This document shows positions 24,465-33,571 of a stretch of DNA of 64,000 bases, one piece after another; positions within the stretch are counted from its first letter, which is position 1, and the number at the start of each line of letters is the position of its first letter. A model generated the notes under the pieces. That model was not told the origin of the DNA and made no database searches. It saw nothing but the letters and a program-made list of their open reading frames with translations. Origin of the DNA: Glycomyces sp. NRRL B-16210. Lineage in GTDB: Bacteria > Actinomycetota > Actinomycetes > Mycobacteriales > Micromonosporaceae. Made by a program: the position numbers and the translations under genes. The stretch covers positions 310,001 to 374,000 of the forward strand of contig NZ_JOGR01000003.1 in the NCBI RefSeq assembly GCF_000719515.1. Direction: 5' to 3'.

Positions 24465-26189
24465 CTATCTCAAGACAGTGAACGGCGAACTGGCCTGCAC
24501 CAGCTGCCCCTCGTTGTCGACCGCGTCCGGTCCGTTCACGAAGACCCGGTACAGCGTCGAATCCGACACCACCAGCACCGGCTCGCCCCAGTTGAGGTTC
24601 GACTCCACCGGATCGGCCGGGTTCGCCGCGATCTGCTCGATCACGACCCCGCCGATCCCCTTCTGGACCTCGATCCGCGAGTTGTCGATCGCGACCCGGA
24701 ACAGCTTGTCGTCGCCGCGCAGCCCGGCCACCCACAGGTAGTTCTCCGTACTCCACGCCACGTCCGTCACGTCACTGATGTCCAGGCCGATCCGCCGCGG
24801 CTCGCCGGCCTGGATGTTCCCGTCCGCGTCCACGCTGATCGGGGCCACCCACGCCACGCCCTCCTCCACGAACGCCAGGCGCCGCCCGTCGGCCGCGATG
24901 GACATCGCGGTCACGTCCGTCCCCACCGCGAGGGTCTGCGCCGATCCCGAACTCGAGTCGACCGTCGTCGGCACGCCGTCATCGATGACGACGACCGTGC
25001 GCGATCCGAGCCACTGCGGGTCGGACAGGTCCCCGCCGAGCCCGCCGTCGAGGGCCCGCATCGAAGTCGTCGAGCCGACCTGGAGCACGTCGCGCCCGCC
25101 GCCGTCCACGATCGCGGCGATCTTCCCCGAAGGGCCGACCGCGACCTGCCGCAGGCCCTCCACGCTGAACCCGACCCACGGGTGGTCCTCCGAGACCGCG
25201 GTGACCTGGAGGCTCCCGGTGTACTCCCACACCGTCTCGTCGGCGATGAAGTAGCCGTTCTCCTGGTTGCCGAGGCTCGCGGGGATGGCGTTCCAGCTCC
25301 GCCAGGTCCGCAGGGCCCCGCTGACGACGGCCTCGCCGTCGATCGCGAGCACGAACTCGCCGCTGAGCCCGAGGCTCCAGGCGATCTGCGCCGCGATGGC
25401 CGAGGCCGTGTCGGAGTCGACGGTCTCGCCGCGCGTCAGGTCGATGCGGGCGGTGCCGTCGTCGTTGGAGGTCTTCCAGAGCGTGCCCTCGGGGATCGCG
25501 TTGCGCGCCGAGAACGCCACGAAGTCCGAGGGGCCCTGGACGAGCCATTCGAGGCGCTGGCGGCGGTCGGTCTCGGCGTCGAGGTCGTTGTAGATCCACC
25601 GGATGTCGGGCACCAGCAGCTCGGTCATCCCCGCCTGGAAGTACAGCGGCGCGCTGCCATAGTCGGAGGAGAACTGGTTGTAGTCGAGCATGACCTGGGT
25701 CGGGAGCGTCGCGATCTTCCAGATGTCCTGGAGGCCCTCGCGCTGGAGGGTGAAGGACTCGTCGTAGGCGCGGGGCGCGGAGTGCATCCGGACCGACCCG
25801 TCGGGCAGGTAGGTGCCGACCACCGAGCCGGTCACCTTGACGGTGGCGGATTCGAGGCTGTCGGCGCCGATCGCGACGTCGACGCCGGCGAGCAGGTCGA
25901 GGCCGGCGGAGAGGTCGGAGAACTGCTGCTCGGCGTCCACGGTGAAGGAGTGGAGGCGGTCGTTGCGCCCGTCCGCCTCGCCCGCGGCGGCCTTCAGGAA
26001 GTTCTGGACGGTCTCCTCGGCGTTCGTGGTCGGGGCGAACGTCTCGGCGCTGGTGCCCGAGGACTGGTCGAAATCGGACGGGGCGTCGCCCATGACCTCG
26101 GGGGCCTTGCCCGCGGGGATGCCGCAAGCCGACAGGACCCAGGTCGTGCCGAGTGCCACGGCGGCGGTGAGGCTAGTCCTGCGGCGCAT
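24465..26189 (-). CDS. lpqB: Lipoprotein LpqB, MtrAB accessory factor
   Basis: The 574-residue lipoprotein has a signal peptide ending in the lipobox L-S-A-C22. A GerMN-type domain occupies about 60-300 (ETVQNFLKAAAG, LRTWRSWN) and a beta-propeller-like LpqB domain about 310-574, with repeated WD-type strands (KIAAIVDGGGRDVL, RRLAFVEEGVAWVAPI, NYLWVAGLRGDDKLFRVAI). LpqB works at the outer face of the membrane and modulates the sensor kinase MtrB, affecting cell wall homeostasis and division. Its start overlaps the mtrB stop by 17 nt, so it is translated in the mtrA-mtrB-lpqB operon. Confidence 0.95.
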   Translation of the reverse strand: MRRRTSLTAAVALGTTWVLSACGIPAGKAPEVMGDAPSDFDQSSGTSAETFAPTTNAEETVQNFLKAAAGEADGRNDRLHSFTVDAEQQFSDLSAGLDLLAGVDVAIGADSLESATVKVTGSVVGTYLPDGSVRMHSAPRAYDESFTLQREGLQDIWKIATLPTQVMLDYNQFSSDYGSAPLYFQAGMTELLVPDIRWIYNDLDAETDRRQRLEWLVQGPSDFVAFSARNAIPEGTLWKTSNDDGTARIDLTRGETVDSDTASAIAAQIAWSLGLSGEFVLAIDGEAVVSGALRTWRSWNAIPASLGNQENGYFIADETVWEYTGSLQVTAVSEDHPWVGFSVEGLRQVAVGPSGKIAAIVDGGGRDVLQVGSTTSMRALDGGLGGDLSDPQWLGSRTVVVIDDGVPTTVDSSSGSAQTLAVGTDVTAMSIAADGRRLAFVEEGVAWVAPISVDADGNIQAGEPRRIGLDISDVTDVAWSTENYLWVAGLRGDDKLFRVAIDNSRIEVQKGIGGVVIEQIAANPADPVESNLNWGEPVLVVSDSTLYRVFVNGPDAVDNEGQLVQASSPFTVLR

Positions 26190-27900
26190 GCGGGGCCTCC
26201 TCGTCTTCGGTGGACGCGTCGTTCACGGACACGGCGTTCGGGGCCGCGTCCTTCGCGGGCGAGGGTCGCGACGCCGCGATCGACGGCCCGGGCTTGAGCG
26301 CCTTCGCGTCGAGGCGCAGCGGGATCGGCGAGGTGATGACGCGGTTGCCGGACTGGAGCGGCAGGGTGAGCACGAACAGCGTCCCCTCGCCGAGTTCGCC
26401 GACGGCCTGGAGGGTCCCGGAGTGGAGCTTGGCGTCCTCCAGGCTGATCGCCAGGCCCAGGCCGGTGCCGCCGGTCTTGCGGTTGCGCGAGGGGTCGGCG
26501 CGCCAGAAGCGGTCGAAGACGCGGTCGGCGTGGCCGGGCTTGAGGCCCACCCCGTGGTCGCGCACGGCCACGGCCACGGCCGTGTCGCTCTCGGCCACGG
26601 TGATCTCCACGGGCCTGCCCTCGGCGTGCTCGATGGCGTTGGAGACGAGGTTGCGCAGGATGCGGTGCACCCGGCGCGGATCGACCTCGGCGATGACCCG
26701 CCGGGCGGGCTTGCCGACCGAGACGCGCACCCCGCACTCCTCCGCGAGGCCCGCGAGGCCCTCCACGACGTCCTCGGCGATGCGGCCGACGTCGATCGCG
26801 TCCACTTCGAGCGAGGCGAACCCCGAGTCGAAGCGGGAGATCTCCAGCAGCTCCTGGAGCAGGTCCTCGAAGCGGTCGATCTCGTGCTGGAGCAGTTCGG
26901 TGGAGCGCTTGGTGATCGGGTCGAAGTCCTCGCGCGTGTCGTAGAGCAGGTCGGCGGCCATGCGCATGGTCGCGAGCGGGGTGCGCAGCTCGTGCGAGAC
27001 GTCCGAGGTGAACCGACGCTGCATCATCGACATCTCCTCAAGCCTGCCGATCTGGCTCTGGAGGTTCTCGGCCATGAGGTTGAACGACCCGGCCAGCCGG
27101 GCCAGGTCGTCGGAGCCGCGCACTTCCATCCGCTCGTGGAGCAGCCCGGCGGCGAGGCGCTGCGAGGTGCGGGCGGCCTCGCGCACAGGCGTCACCACGA
27201 GCCTGGTGACGAGCGCAGCGATGACCCCGAGGAGCAGGACGAGCGCGACCCCGGCGAGCGCCAAGTTCGTGCGCAGCAGGCTCACGGCGTCCTGCTGGGA
27301 GTCGAGCGGGTAGAACGCGTACAGCTCGTAGTCGATGTTGAGGTCGATGTAGGAGCCGACCACGAGGTAGGGCATGGACTCCCCGCCGTCGAGGGCGAAG
27401 GTGTCGTGCTGGGTGGCGATGCGGCGGTCGGCCACGACCTCCTGGAGCTCCTCGGACGGCTCGTCGAAACCGGCGACCGGGTGCGTCTTGGTCACCGTCC
27501 CGTCGGCGGTCCGGAGCATGACGTACGGGGCGTAGACCGGGTCCTCGGCCAGCTCGTTCACGATCCGCTGCATGGTCAGCGCCAGCGCGGAGTCGGAGGC
27601 CGAACCGTAGGCGGCGAGCTGCTCGGCCGCGCGTTCGACGGCGTTCTTCGTCTCCTCGACGGCGGTGTCCTGGCGTTCGGTGAGAAGCCCGGAGGTGAAC
27701 GATCCGGCCACGACGAAGCTGAAGATGAGGACCAGGATCGTGGAGGTGATGAGGGTGGAGAAGACGACGCGCAGTTGGAGGGAGGCGCGGAAGCGGTCGA
27801 CCAGTGGTTTGGAGACGCGGCCGCCGAAGTCGGCGGCGCCCTGCCAGAGCCGTCTGAGCCACACCGGCCTCGATCGAGGCCGGCCCCCCGTGCCGGTCAC
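26173..27900 (-). CDS. mtrB: Sensor histidine kinase MtrB
   Basis: The 575-residue membrane kinase has TM1 at about 43-66 and TM2 at about 212-236, enclosing an extracellular sensor region with an acidic stretch. It then has a HAMP domain (about 237-290), the H-box FTSDVSHELRTPLATMRMAADLL with phospho-acceptor His303, and the N, G1, F and G2 boxes (LRNLVSNAIEHAEG, RDHGVGLKP, FDRFWRADPSRNRKTGGTGLGLAIS). The long acidic/Pro tail (about 540-575) is variable. MtrB phosphorylates MtrA in a system controlling cell wall hydrolases, division and osmotic balance. GTG 27900 shares one base with the mtrA stop (TAGTG). Confidence 0.97.
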   Translation of the reverse strand: MTGTGGRPRSRPVWLRRLWQGAADFGGRVSKPLVDRFRASLQLRVVFSTLITSTILVLIFSFVVAGSFTSGLLTERQDTAVEETKNAVERAAEQLAAYGSASDSALALTMQRIVNELAEDPVYAPYVMLRTADGTVTKTHPVAGFDEPSEELQEVVADRRIATQHDTFALDGGESMPYLVVGSYIDLNIDYELYAFYPLDSQQDAVSLLRTNLALAGVALVLLLGVIAALVTRLVVTPVREAARTSQRLAAGLLHERMEVRGSDDLARLAGSFNLMAENLQSQIGRLEEMSMMQRRFTSDVSHELRTPLATMRMAADLLYDTREDFDPITKRSTELLQHEIDRFEDLLQELLEISRFDSGFASLEVDAIDVGRIAEDVVEGLAGLAEECGVRVSVGKPARRVIAEVDPRRVHRILRNLVSNAIEHAEGRPVEITVAESDTAVAVAVRDHGVGLKPGHADRVFDRFWRADPSRNRKTGGTGLGLAISLEDAKLHSGTLQAVGELGEGTLFVLTLPLQSGNRVITSPIPLRLDAKALKPGPSIAASRPSPAKDAAPNAVSVNDASTEDEEAPHAPQD

Positions 27901-28595
27901 TAGCCCAGGCCGGCTTTGTACCCGACGCCGCGCACGGTCTGGATGAGCTGGGGGCGCTCGGGGTCGGGTTCGATCTTGGCGCGCAGGCGCTGGACGTGGA
28001 CGTTCACCAGGCGGGTGTCGGCCGAGTGGCGGTAGCCCCAGACCTGCTCGAGCAGGACCTGGCGGGTGAAGACCTGGCGGGGCTTGCGGGCGAGGGCCAC
28101 GAGCAGGTCGAACTCGAGCGGGGTCAGTTTGACCTCGGCGCCGTTGAGGGTGACCTGGTGGGCGGGCACGTCGATCTGGACCTGGAGGCCGGGCTTGCCG
28201 ATCTCGAGGCGTTCGGGGGTGACGTCGTCGCCGCGGCGCAGGCGGGCGCGGATGCGGGCGACCAGTTCCTTGGGTTTGAAGGGTTTGACTATGTAGTCGT
28301 CGGCGCCCGATTCGAGGCCGAGGACGATGTCGACGGTGTCGGACTTGGCGGTGAGCATGACGATGGGCACGCCGGACTCGCCGCGGATGGCCTTGGCGAC
28401 GTCTATGCCGCTCATGCCCGGGAGCATGAGGTCGAGCAGGACGATGTCGGGCCGGTGCTCCTTGAACGCGGCGAGCGCCTTCTCGCCGTCGGTGACGAAA
28501 GTGGGGGTGAAGCCTTCGGTCCGGAGGATGATGCCGAGCATCTCCGCCAGCGCCGGGTCGTCGTCAACGACGAGTACACGTGCTCTCATGGACAC
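27900..28595 (-). CDS. mtrA: Response regulator MtrA
   Basis: OmpR/PhoB-type regulator with a receiver domain (about 6-120: acidic pocket VVDDD, phospho-acceptor Asp in IVLLDLMLPG, MLTAK, KPFKPKEL) and a winged-helix DNA-binding domain (about 135-231, LTPLEFDLLVALARKPRQVFTR, TRLVNVHVQRLRAKIE, QTVRGVGYKAG). It is very close to mycobacterial MtrA, which acts on cell wall hydrolase and replication-related genes. I chose GTG 28595 because AGGTGG lies 7 nt upstream, giving MSMRARVLVV, comparable to the N-terminus of MtrA in mycobacteria; ATG 28589 is the alternative. A terminator hairpin for ndh lies just upstream. Confidence 0.96.
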   Translation of the reverse strand: MSMRARVLVVDDDPALAEMLGIILRTEGFTPTFVTDGEKALAAFKEHRPDIVLLDLMLPGMSGIDVAKAIRGESGVPIVMLTAKSDTVDIVLGLESGADDYIVKPFKPKELVARIRARLRRGDDVTPERLEIGKPGLQVQIDVPAHQVTLNGAEVKLTPLEFDLLVALARKPRQVFTRQVLLEQVWGYRHSADTRLVNVHVQRLRAKIEPDPERPQLIQTVRGVGYKAGLG

Positions 28596-28618
28596 CAGTT
28601 TTCCACCTCGCAAAAGGC

Positions 28619-28652
28619 TAGAGCACCACGGGTGGACTCCCGCGGTGCTCTA
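28619..28652 (-). terminator. Terminator between ndh and mtrA
   Basis: A 14-bp stem with one mismatch (TAGAGCACC.../...GGTGCTCTA, loop 28633-28638) lies 11 nt after the ndh stop. A possible mtrA -10 (TAGCCT, minus strand) overlaps the foot of this hairpin at 28615-28620. Confidence 0.75.
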
Positions 28653-28662
28653 ACTGTAACGA

Positions 28663-30039
28663 CTATCCGACGGACTTGACCGCCCGCGCGGGGTCGGTGC
28701 CTGCGGCGATGGCCTCGAAGGGCTCCCGTCCGGCCTGGATTTCACCGAGCTGTACCATTTCGCGCTTGGTGAAGAAGCCGACGATCCAGTCCGCGAGGAT
28801 GCGGCCCTTGCGTCCGGTCCCGGGCACGCGCGAGAGGTGGTATCCGCGGTGCATGAGCCAGGCGAGCAGGCCCTTGGCCTTGAACCCGTAGGTGTTGGCG
28901 ACGCCCTTGTACAGGCCGAGGCCGGCGACCGAGCCGAGGTACTTGTGCTTGTACGGCTTGAGTTCGCGGCCGACGTGCTGGGCGTGGACGTTGTCGGCCA
29001 GGATGCGGGCCTGGCGGACGGCGTGCTGCGCCGAGGGCGTGCACCAGTCCATCGGGAAGTCCGAGGTGTCGGGGACCTGCGAGGAGTCTCCGGCGCCCCA
29101 GGCGTCCTCGACGACCTCGCCGATGGTGTCCTTGCCGGCCTCGACGCCGGTGGCGACCTGGAGCCGGGTGTTGCACTCGAGGTGGCCGCGGGGGCCGATC
29201 GGCAGGTCGGTGGCCTTCAGCAGCGGGTGCGGCATGACCCCGGCGGTCCAGATGATGGTGTCGGAGTCGAACTCCTCGCCGTCGGTGAGGACGACGTGGC
29301 CGCCCTCGCAGGACTTGAGGGTGGTGCCGAGGCGGATGTCGACGCCGCGCTTGGTGAGCTCGCGGGCGGCGTAGGCGCCCATCTGCGGGCCGACCTCGGG
29401 CATGATCTTGTCCGCGTACTCGACGAGGTACCACTTGATCTCGGAGGCGTCGAGCATCGGGTAGTTCTTGACGATGTTCGCCGTGAGGTCCTCGAGTTCG
29501 CCGAGGGTCTCGGCGCCGGCGAAGCCGCCGCCGACGGTGAGGAACGTGAGGGCCTTGCGGCGCACGTCGGGGTCCTCGGTGGTGGCGGCGATGTCGAAGC
29601 GCTGGAGCACGTGGTTGCGCAGCCAGATGGCCTCGCCCATGGACTTGATGCCGATGGCGGCGTCGGCCAGGCCGGGGATGGGGAGCGGGCGGGATACGGA
29701 GCCGGGGGCGACGATGACCTCGTCATACTCGACCTCGCGGGTGGGGCCGACGAAGGGCTGCACGGTGAGCTTGCGCTCGGCGTGCTTGATCTCGGTGACC
29801 GCACCGGTGAGGATGGTGCAGAGCTTGAGGGCCTGTCGGAGCGGCACAACGCCGTGTCGCGGGGAGATGGAGCCGGCTGCCGCCTCGGGCAGGAACGGCT
29901 GGTAGGTCATGTGCTGGTTGGGGTCGATGACCATCAGTTCCACTTGGCCGCGCTTGATGTCGCCCTTCAGCAGTTTGCTCAAGCGTTCGGCAACGTAAAA
30001 ACCGACGTGACCGGCACCTATCACGACTATACGTTTCAC
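28663..30039 (-). CDS. ndh: Type II NADH dehydrogenase
   Basis: The 458-residue flavoprotein of the membrane surface oxidises NADH and reduces menaquinone without pumping protons. It has two Rossmann motifs: FAD-binding RIVVIGAGHVGFYVAERL at residues 3-20, and an NADH-binding LTFLTVGGGFAGAETLGEL block around 165-185. FAD-contact sequences include VIVAPGSV, a WTAGV turn and AWGAGDSSQV. The C-terminal segment YGFKAKGLLAWLMHRGYHLSRVPGTGRKGRILADWIVGFFTKRE contains the amphipathic membrane-anchoring helices. The GTG start at 30039 has AGAATT 6 nt upstream. Confidence 0.94.
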   Translation of the reverse strand: MKRIVVIGAGHVGFYVAERLSKLLKGDIKRGQVELMVIDPNQHMTYQPFLPEAAAGSISPRHGVVPLRQALKLCTILTGAVTEIKHAERKLTVQPFVGPTREVEYDEVIVAPGSVSRPLPIPGLADAAIGIKSMGEAIWLRNHVLQRFDIAATTEDPDVRRKALTFLTVGGGFAGAETLGELEDLTANIVKNYPMLDASEIKWYLVEYADKIMPEVGPQMGAYAARELTKRGVDIRLGTTLKSCEGGHVVLTDGEEFDSDTIIWTAGVMPHPLLKATDLPIGPRGHLECNTRLQVATGVEAGKDTIGEVVEDAWGAGDSSQVPDTSDFPMDWCTPSAQHAVRQARILADNVHAQHVGRELKPYKHKYLGSVAGLGLYKGVANTYGFKAKGLLAWLMHRGYHLSRVPGTGRKGRILADWIVGFFTKREMVQLGEIQAGREPFEAIAAGTDPARAVKSVG

Positions 30040-30059
30040 GCGTTCAATTCTGGCCCTGC

Positions 30060-30683
30060 TCAGGGGCGCTTGTGTAGTGAACGCGCGAGGACGTAGATCA
30101 CGGTGACCGCGGCCACGATGCCCGCCGTGACGGCGAAACCGGCGGTCAGGCCGGTGAAATAGGCGGTGAACAGGGTCAGGATTCCCGCTGTGACCACTGT
30201 CGACGCGAGGACGAGGCCGAGATGGCGACCCCAGGTGAGGATGATCTCACCGTCCATTGCGGTGGTCGTGCGGAACCGCTGGGTCACGGCGGCGGCCGAG
30301 TGGGCGGTGTACAGCAGGCAGGCGATCGCGGCGGTCGTCCACAGGGAGGGGTCGTCGCCGGCGTTGCGGTCGAGCGCGCCGCTGACGAGCCAGGAGACGA
30401 GGACGAACAGCATCGCCAGGAGCGGCGCGATCCCGCCGGGGAGCAGGCCCGCGGCGAGGGCGAGGAGCGCGGCGGCGCCGATGTAGCCGCCGGCGGCGGC
30501 CCATTCGGGCGGGACGGCGAGTTCGGCGGCGAGGAACAGGGGCAGTGCGACCGCCAGGCGCAGCAGGACCGGGGCGGGGGCGAGGCGCCGGAGCCAGGTG
30601 AGGCCGCGGCGTCTGCCGGCTTTGAGGCGTTCACGGGCGCCGGCGGTGAGGGACCGGGCGAGACCGCGCTGGACATCGCTCAT
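30060..30683 (-). CDS. Hypothetical membrane protein, downstream gene of the DUF58/MoxR operon
   Basis: The 207-residue protein has a basic amphipathic N-terminus (MSDVQRGLARSLTAGARERLKAGRRRGLTWL) and about five membrane segments: two closely spaced ones around 40-85, one around 86-105, LWTTAAIACLLYTAHSAAAV at about 114-133, and two near 150-200. No catalytic motif was recognised. It lies 28 nt downstream of the DUF58 gene and 20 nt upstream of ndh on the same strand. Confidence 0.75.
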   Translation of the reverse strand: MSDVQRGLARSLTAGARERLKAGRRRGLTWLRRLAPAPVLLRLAVALPLFLAAELAVPPEWAAAGGYIGAAALLALAAGLLPGGIAPLLAMLFVLVSWLVSGALDRNAGDDPSLWTTAAIACLLYTAHSAAAVTQRFRTTTAMDGEIILTWGRHLGLVLASTVVTAGILTLFTAYFTGLTAGFAVTAGIVAAVTVIYVLARSLHKRP

Positions 30684-30711
30684 CTGTGACTCGCAGGCTT
30701 CATCAAGGGGC

Positions 30712-32067
30712 TCATCGGTAGCGCCTCCGGTTGAGTTCGGCGAGGACGTTGTCGAGGGAGGCCGAGCCCTGCCAGGGTTCGACGGCGACGCCGAGGTCGC
30801 GCAGTTCCATGACGGTGTTGTCGCGGTCGAGGCGCCAGAGCCGCTCGGCGTGCGGGGTCCAGAACGTGCGCTGCGGCGGGGACACGTGCGGCGGGAGGGT
30901 GTCGACGCAGAGCACGGGTCGGCCCGCGCGAGCCAGGGCCGCGATGAGTTGCAGGGCGCGGTCGGTCAGCAGCGGGGTGAAGACGACGTTGAGGCTGCGC
31001 TGGCCGGCGATCTGGCGGCGGACCATCTCGGGCGAGGGCGGGATCGGGTCGGGCGGGATCTCGACCGAGGCGAGCCAGCGGAGGGTGGCGGCGGCGTGGC
31101 GGCGTCCGGCTCCGGCTCGCATCCGGCGTCCGCGGGCGCCGAACTCGATGCAGGCGACGCGGTCGCCTTGGAGGGCGTAGTGGGAGGCGACGGCCCCGGC
31201 GGCGCGGACGGTGAGGTCGGCGATCGAGGCGGCGCCGTCGACGCCGCCGGAGACCCCGGCCTCGACCTGGAGGTCGAGGATCAGCGTCACATCGGTGTCC
31301 CTTTCGGACAGTGTGGCGTTGACGTAGAGGTCCTGGGTGCGCATGGAGGTGCGCCAGTCGATGCGGCGGAGCCGGTCGCCTGGCTGGTAGAGGCGCACTT
31401 CGGCGAGCTCTCCGGAGTCGCCGCCGCGCCTGGAGCGGTGGACGCCGGTGACGCCGTCGGCGAACGGCAGCGACTCGGCCGACTCGAACCAGTCGGGGAC
31501 CGGCAGGACCCATACGGTCGTGCCGGGGAGGCGCTGCACCGTGGTCTCCAGCAGGCCGCCGCAGGCGATGGAGCGGACGTGGACGGGACCGAGGTGGTGG
31601 CCGCCCCAGCGGCGGGCGCGCCCGGCGACGAGCATGTCCCGCGCCGAGGCCGGGCCGATCCGCTCGGCGAAGTCGCCCTTGCCGGTGTGCAGGTCGATCC
31701 AGGGGTCGGCGGCGGCGGTGACGAGCGTGGTGACCGCGACCGGCTCGGGGTTGGCGACGACGAGGCTCGCGGCGGCAGTCGCGCCCTCGGCGCACGAGGC
31801 GTCGTCAAGGGCGGTCATGCGGGCCTCGGGGGGCCGCACGGGCCGCTGCTGGAGGAGCATCGCGGTGCCGATCGCGAAGGGCGCGGCGATGAGGACCAGG
31901 TCGACCCGTCCGAACGCGACCGCGACGAGCAGGCACACCGCGATGAGACCGACGGCCCGCGTCAGGGCCATGGTGCGCCGCCAGGTGACGGGCGGTTCGG
32001 TCTCGGCCCGCCGGACGGGCCGGGCGTTGTCGGTGCGCAGGCTCAGCGCGGGATCGCCGAGCGTCAT
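30712..32067 (-). CDS. DUF58 domain protein (MoxR partner)
   Basis: The 451-residue protein has two membrane segments at about 33-68 (ALTRAVGLIAVCLLVAV, LVLIAAPFAIGTAMLL), then a beta-rich region and the DUF58 core (about 215-300: RRGGDSGELAEVRLYQPGDRLRRIDWRTSMRTQDLYV). A von Willebrand A-like part follows (VTLILDLQVEAG...). DUF58 proteins work with MoxR AAA+ ATPases in membrane-protein assembly or envelope stress. Its ATG overlaps the moxR stop (ATGA), so it is translationally coupled. It matches the R-D-D arrangement of actinobacterial MoxR operons. Confidence 0.88.
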   Translation of the reverse strand: MTLGDPALSLRTDNARPVRRAETEPPVTWRRTMALTRAVGLIAVCLLVAVAFGRVDLVLIAAPFAIGTAMLLQQRPVRPPEARMTALDDASCAEGATAAASLVVANPEPVAVTTLVTAAADPWIDLHTGKGDFAERIGPASARDMLVAGRARRWGGHHLGPVHVRSIACGGLLETTVQRLPGTTVWVLPVPDWFESAESLPFADGVTGVHRSRRGGDSGELAEVRLYQPGDRLRRIDWRTSMRTQDLYVNATLSERDTDVTLILDLQVEAGVSGGVDGAASIADLTVRAAGAVASHYALQGDRVACIEFGARGRRMRAGAGRRHAAATLRWLASVEIPPDPIPPSPEMVRRQIAGQRSLNVVFTPLLTDRALQLIAALARAGRPVLCVDTLPPHVSPPQRTFWTPHAERLWRLDRDNTVMELRDLGVAVEPWQGSASLDNVLAELNRRRYR

Positions 32068-33062
32068 TGGGGCTGGATGCTGTAGGTCGGGGCCTGCGCG
32101 GTCTGGGGCGCCTCGACGCCGTTGCAGATGTCGGCGACGACCGTGGCCGGGTCGATGCGGCGCATCCACAGCTCGGGCTTGAGGGTGATGCGGTGGGCCA
32201 GCGCGGCCGCGGCGACGCCCTTGACGTCGTCGGGGGTCACGAAGTCGCGTCCGGAGAGGACGGCGAGGGCCCGCGAGGCCAGGAGCAGCGCGAGCGATCC
32301 GCGCGGGGAGGCGCCGACCTGGAGCTGGGCGTGGCCGCGGGTGGCGGCGGTGATGGCGACCATGTAGCGGCCCACGGAGTCCTCGACGGTGACCGTCTCC
32401 AGGGCCCGCTGCATGGCGACGAGCGTGGAGGCGTCGATGACCGGGTCGAGCTCGACGTTCTCGACGCGGCGGGCGATGCGCCGCTGGAGGACCTCCCACT
32501 CCTCGTCGGGGGTGGGGTAGCCGAAGGAGACGCGCAGCAGGAAGCGGTCGAGCTGGGCTTCGGGGAGCTGGTAGGTGCCCTCGAACTCGACGGGGTTGGA
32601 GGTGGCGAGGACGGTGAACGGCTCGGGCAGCAGGTGGGTCTCGCCTTCGACGGAGACCTGGCGCTCCTGCATCGCTTCGAGGAGGGCGGACTGGGTCTTG
32701 GGCGGGGTCCGGTTGATCTCGTCGGCGAGCAGGAGGTTGGTGTGGACCGGGCCCTTGCGGTAGACGAACTCGCCGGTCTTCTGGTTGTAGAGGAAGGAGC
32801 CGGTGACGTCGGCGGGCAGCAGGTCGGGGGTGAACTGGAGGCGCCGGAAGTCGAGGCCGAGGCTCTGCGCGAAGCAGCGGGCGGTGAGCGTCTTGCCAAG
32901 GCCCGGAAGGTCTTCGAGGAGGATGTGTCCGCCGGCGAGGATGCCGGCGAGGACCAGGCGCAGCGGCTCGTCCTTGCCGACGATGACCGAGCGGACGGAC
33001 TTCAGGACCGCCCCCGCGTGGTGCGCGACCTGGTCGAGGCTGAGGTGGGGGGTCTCGGACAT
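32064..33062 (-). CDS. moxR: MoxR-type AAA+ ATPase
   Basis: The 332-residue cytoplasmic AAA+ chaperone has Walker A LLEDLPGLGKTLTARC (about 48-63) and Walker B NLLLADEINRTPPKTQSALLEAMQE. It also has sensor 1 VLATSNPVEFEGTYQLPEAQLDRFLLR and the MoxR C-terminal lid with SPRGSLALLLASRALA and DDVKGVAAAALAHRI. It remodels or activates partner proteins with vWA/DUF58 domains. The ATG shares a base with the upstream stop (TAATG), and the downstream DUF58 start overlaps by ATGA: four genes in this operon are coupled. Confidence 0.94.
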   Translation of the reverse strand: MSETPHLSLDQVAHHAGAVLKSVRSVIVGKDEPLRLVLAGILAGGHILLEDLPGLGKTLTARCFAQSLGLDFRRLQFTPDLLPADVTGSFLYNQKTGEFVYRKGPVHTNLLLADEINRTPPKTQSALLEAMQERQVSVEGETHLLPEPFTVLATSNPVEFEGTYQLPEAQLDRFLLRVSFGYPTPDEEWEVLQRRIARRVENVELDPVIDASTLVAMQRALETVTVEDSVGRYMVAITAATRGHAQLQVGASPRGSLALLLASRALAVLSGRDFVTPDDVKGVAAAALAHRITLKPELWMRRIDPATVVADICNGVEAPQTAQAPTYSIQPQ

Positions 33063-33571
33063 TAGATCTCCTCGATGGCTTTCAGGTGGACGTCGAGTTC
33101 GCGCGGGGCGGGGCAGTCGTGGACGGGGCGGGTCAGGAACAGGAAGGTGCCCTCGCCGAGGAGCGCCCGGCACTGGTCGGGCTGGCCGTCGAGGGTGAGG
33201 CCGCGGCGCAGGCGCAGGCGTTCGGAGGCGATCTCGACCAGTTGGCGCTTGGCGTTGGAGGTCTCGAAGCGGCCCGGTTTGGCCTGGGCGAAGATGAGCC
33301 GGTCCTCCCAGCGGTTGACGTCGGTGAACGGGCGCCAGCTCGGTTCGTTGACGGTGCGCACGCGCAGTTCGGGGGCTTTGACGGTGTCGGCGCGCATCCC
33401 GTTGACGACCGAGTTGACCAGTAGGGCGGCCAGGGCGAGGAGGATGAGCTGCCACAGGGAGAAGTCGACGCCGGAGACCAAGGCGATGGCCCAGAAGACG
33501 ACGGCGAGGGCGACGGCGCCGACGGCGGGCCAGAGCGTGAGGCGCCCGAACGGGGCGAGGAAGTCGTTCAT
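33062..33571 (-). CDS. Hypothetical membrane protein in MoxR operon
   Basis: The 169-residue protein has two closely spaced membrane segments at about 12-60 (LWPAVGAVALAVVFWAIALVSG, LWQLILLALAALLVNSVV), followed by a soluble domain (about 70-169) containing NRWEDRLIFAQAKPGRFETSNAKRQLVEIASERL and a C-terminal DCPAPRELDVHLKAIEEI. I do not recognise the family, but a gene of this kind commonly sits between DUF4129-type and moxR genes in actinobacteria. Its ATG overlaps the upstream stop (ATGA) and its stop overlaps the moxR start (TAATG). Confidence 0.8.
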   Translation of the reverse strand: MNDFLAPFGRLTLWPAVGAVALAVVFWAIALVSGVDFSLWQLILLALAALLVNSVVNGMRADTVKAPELRVRTVNEPSWRPFTDVNRWEDRLIFAQAKPGRFETSNAKRQLVEIASERLRLRRGLTLDGQPDQCRALLGEGTFLFLTRPVHDCPAPRELDVHLKAIEEI

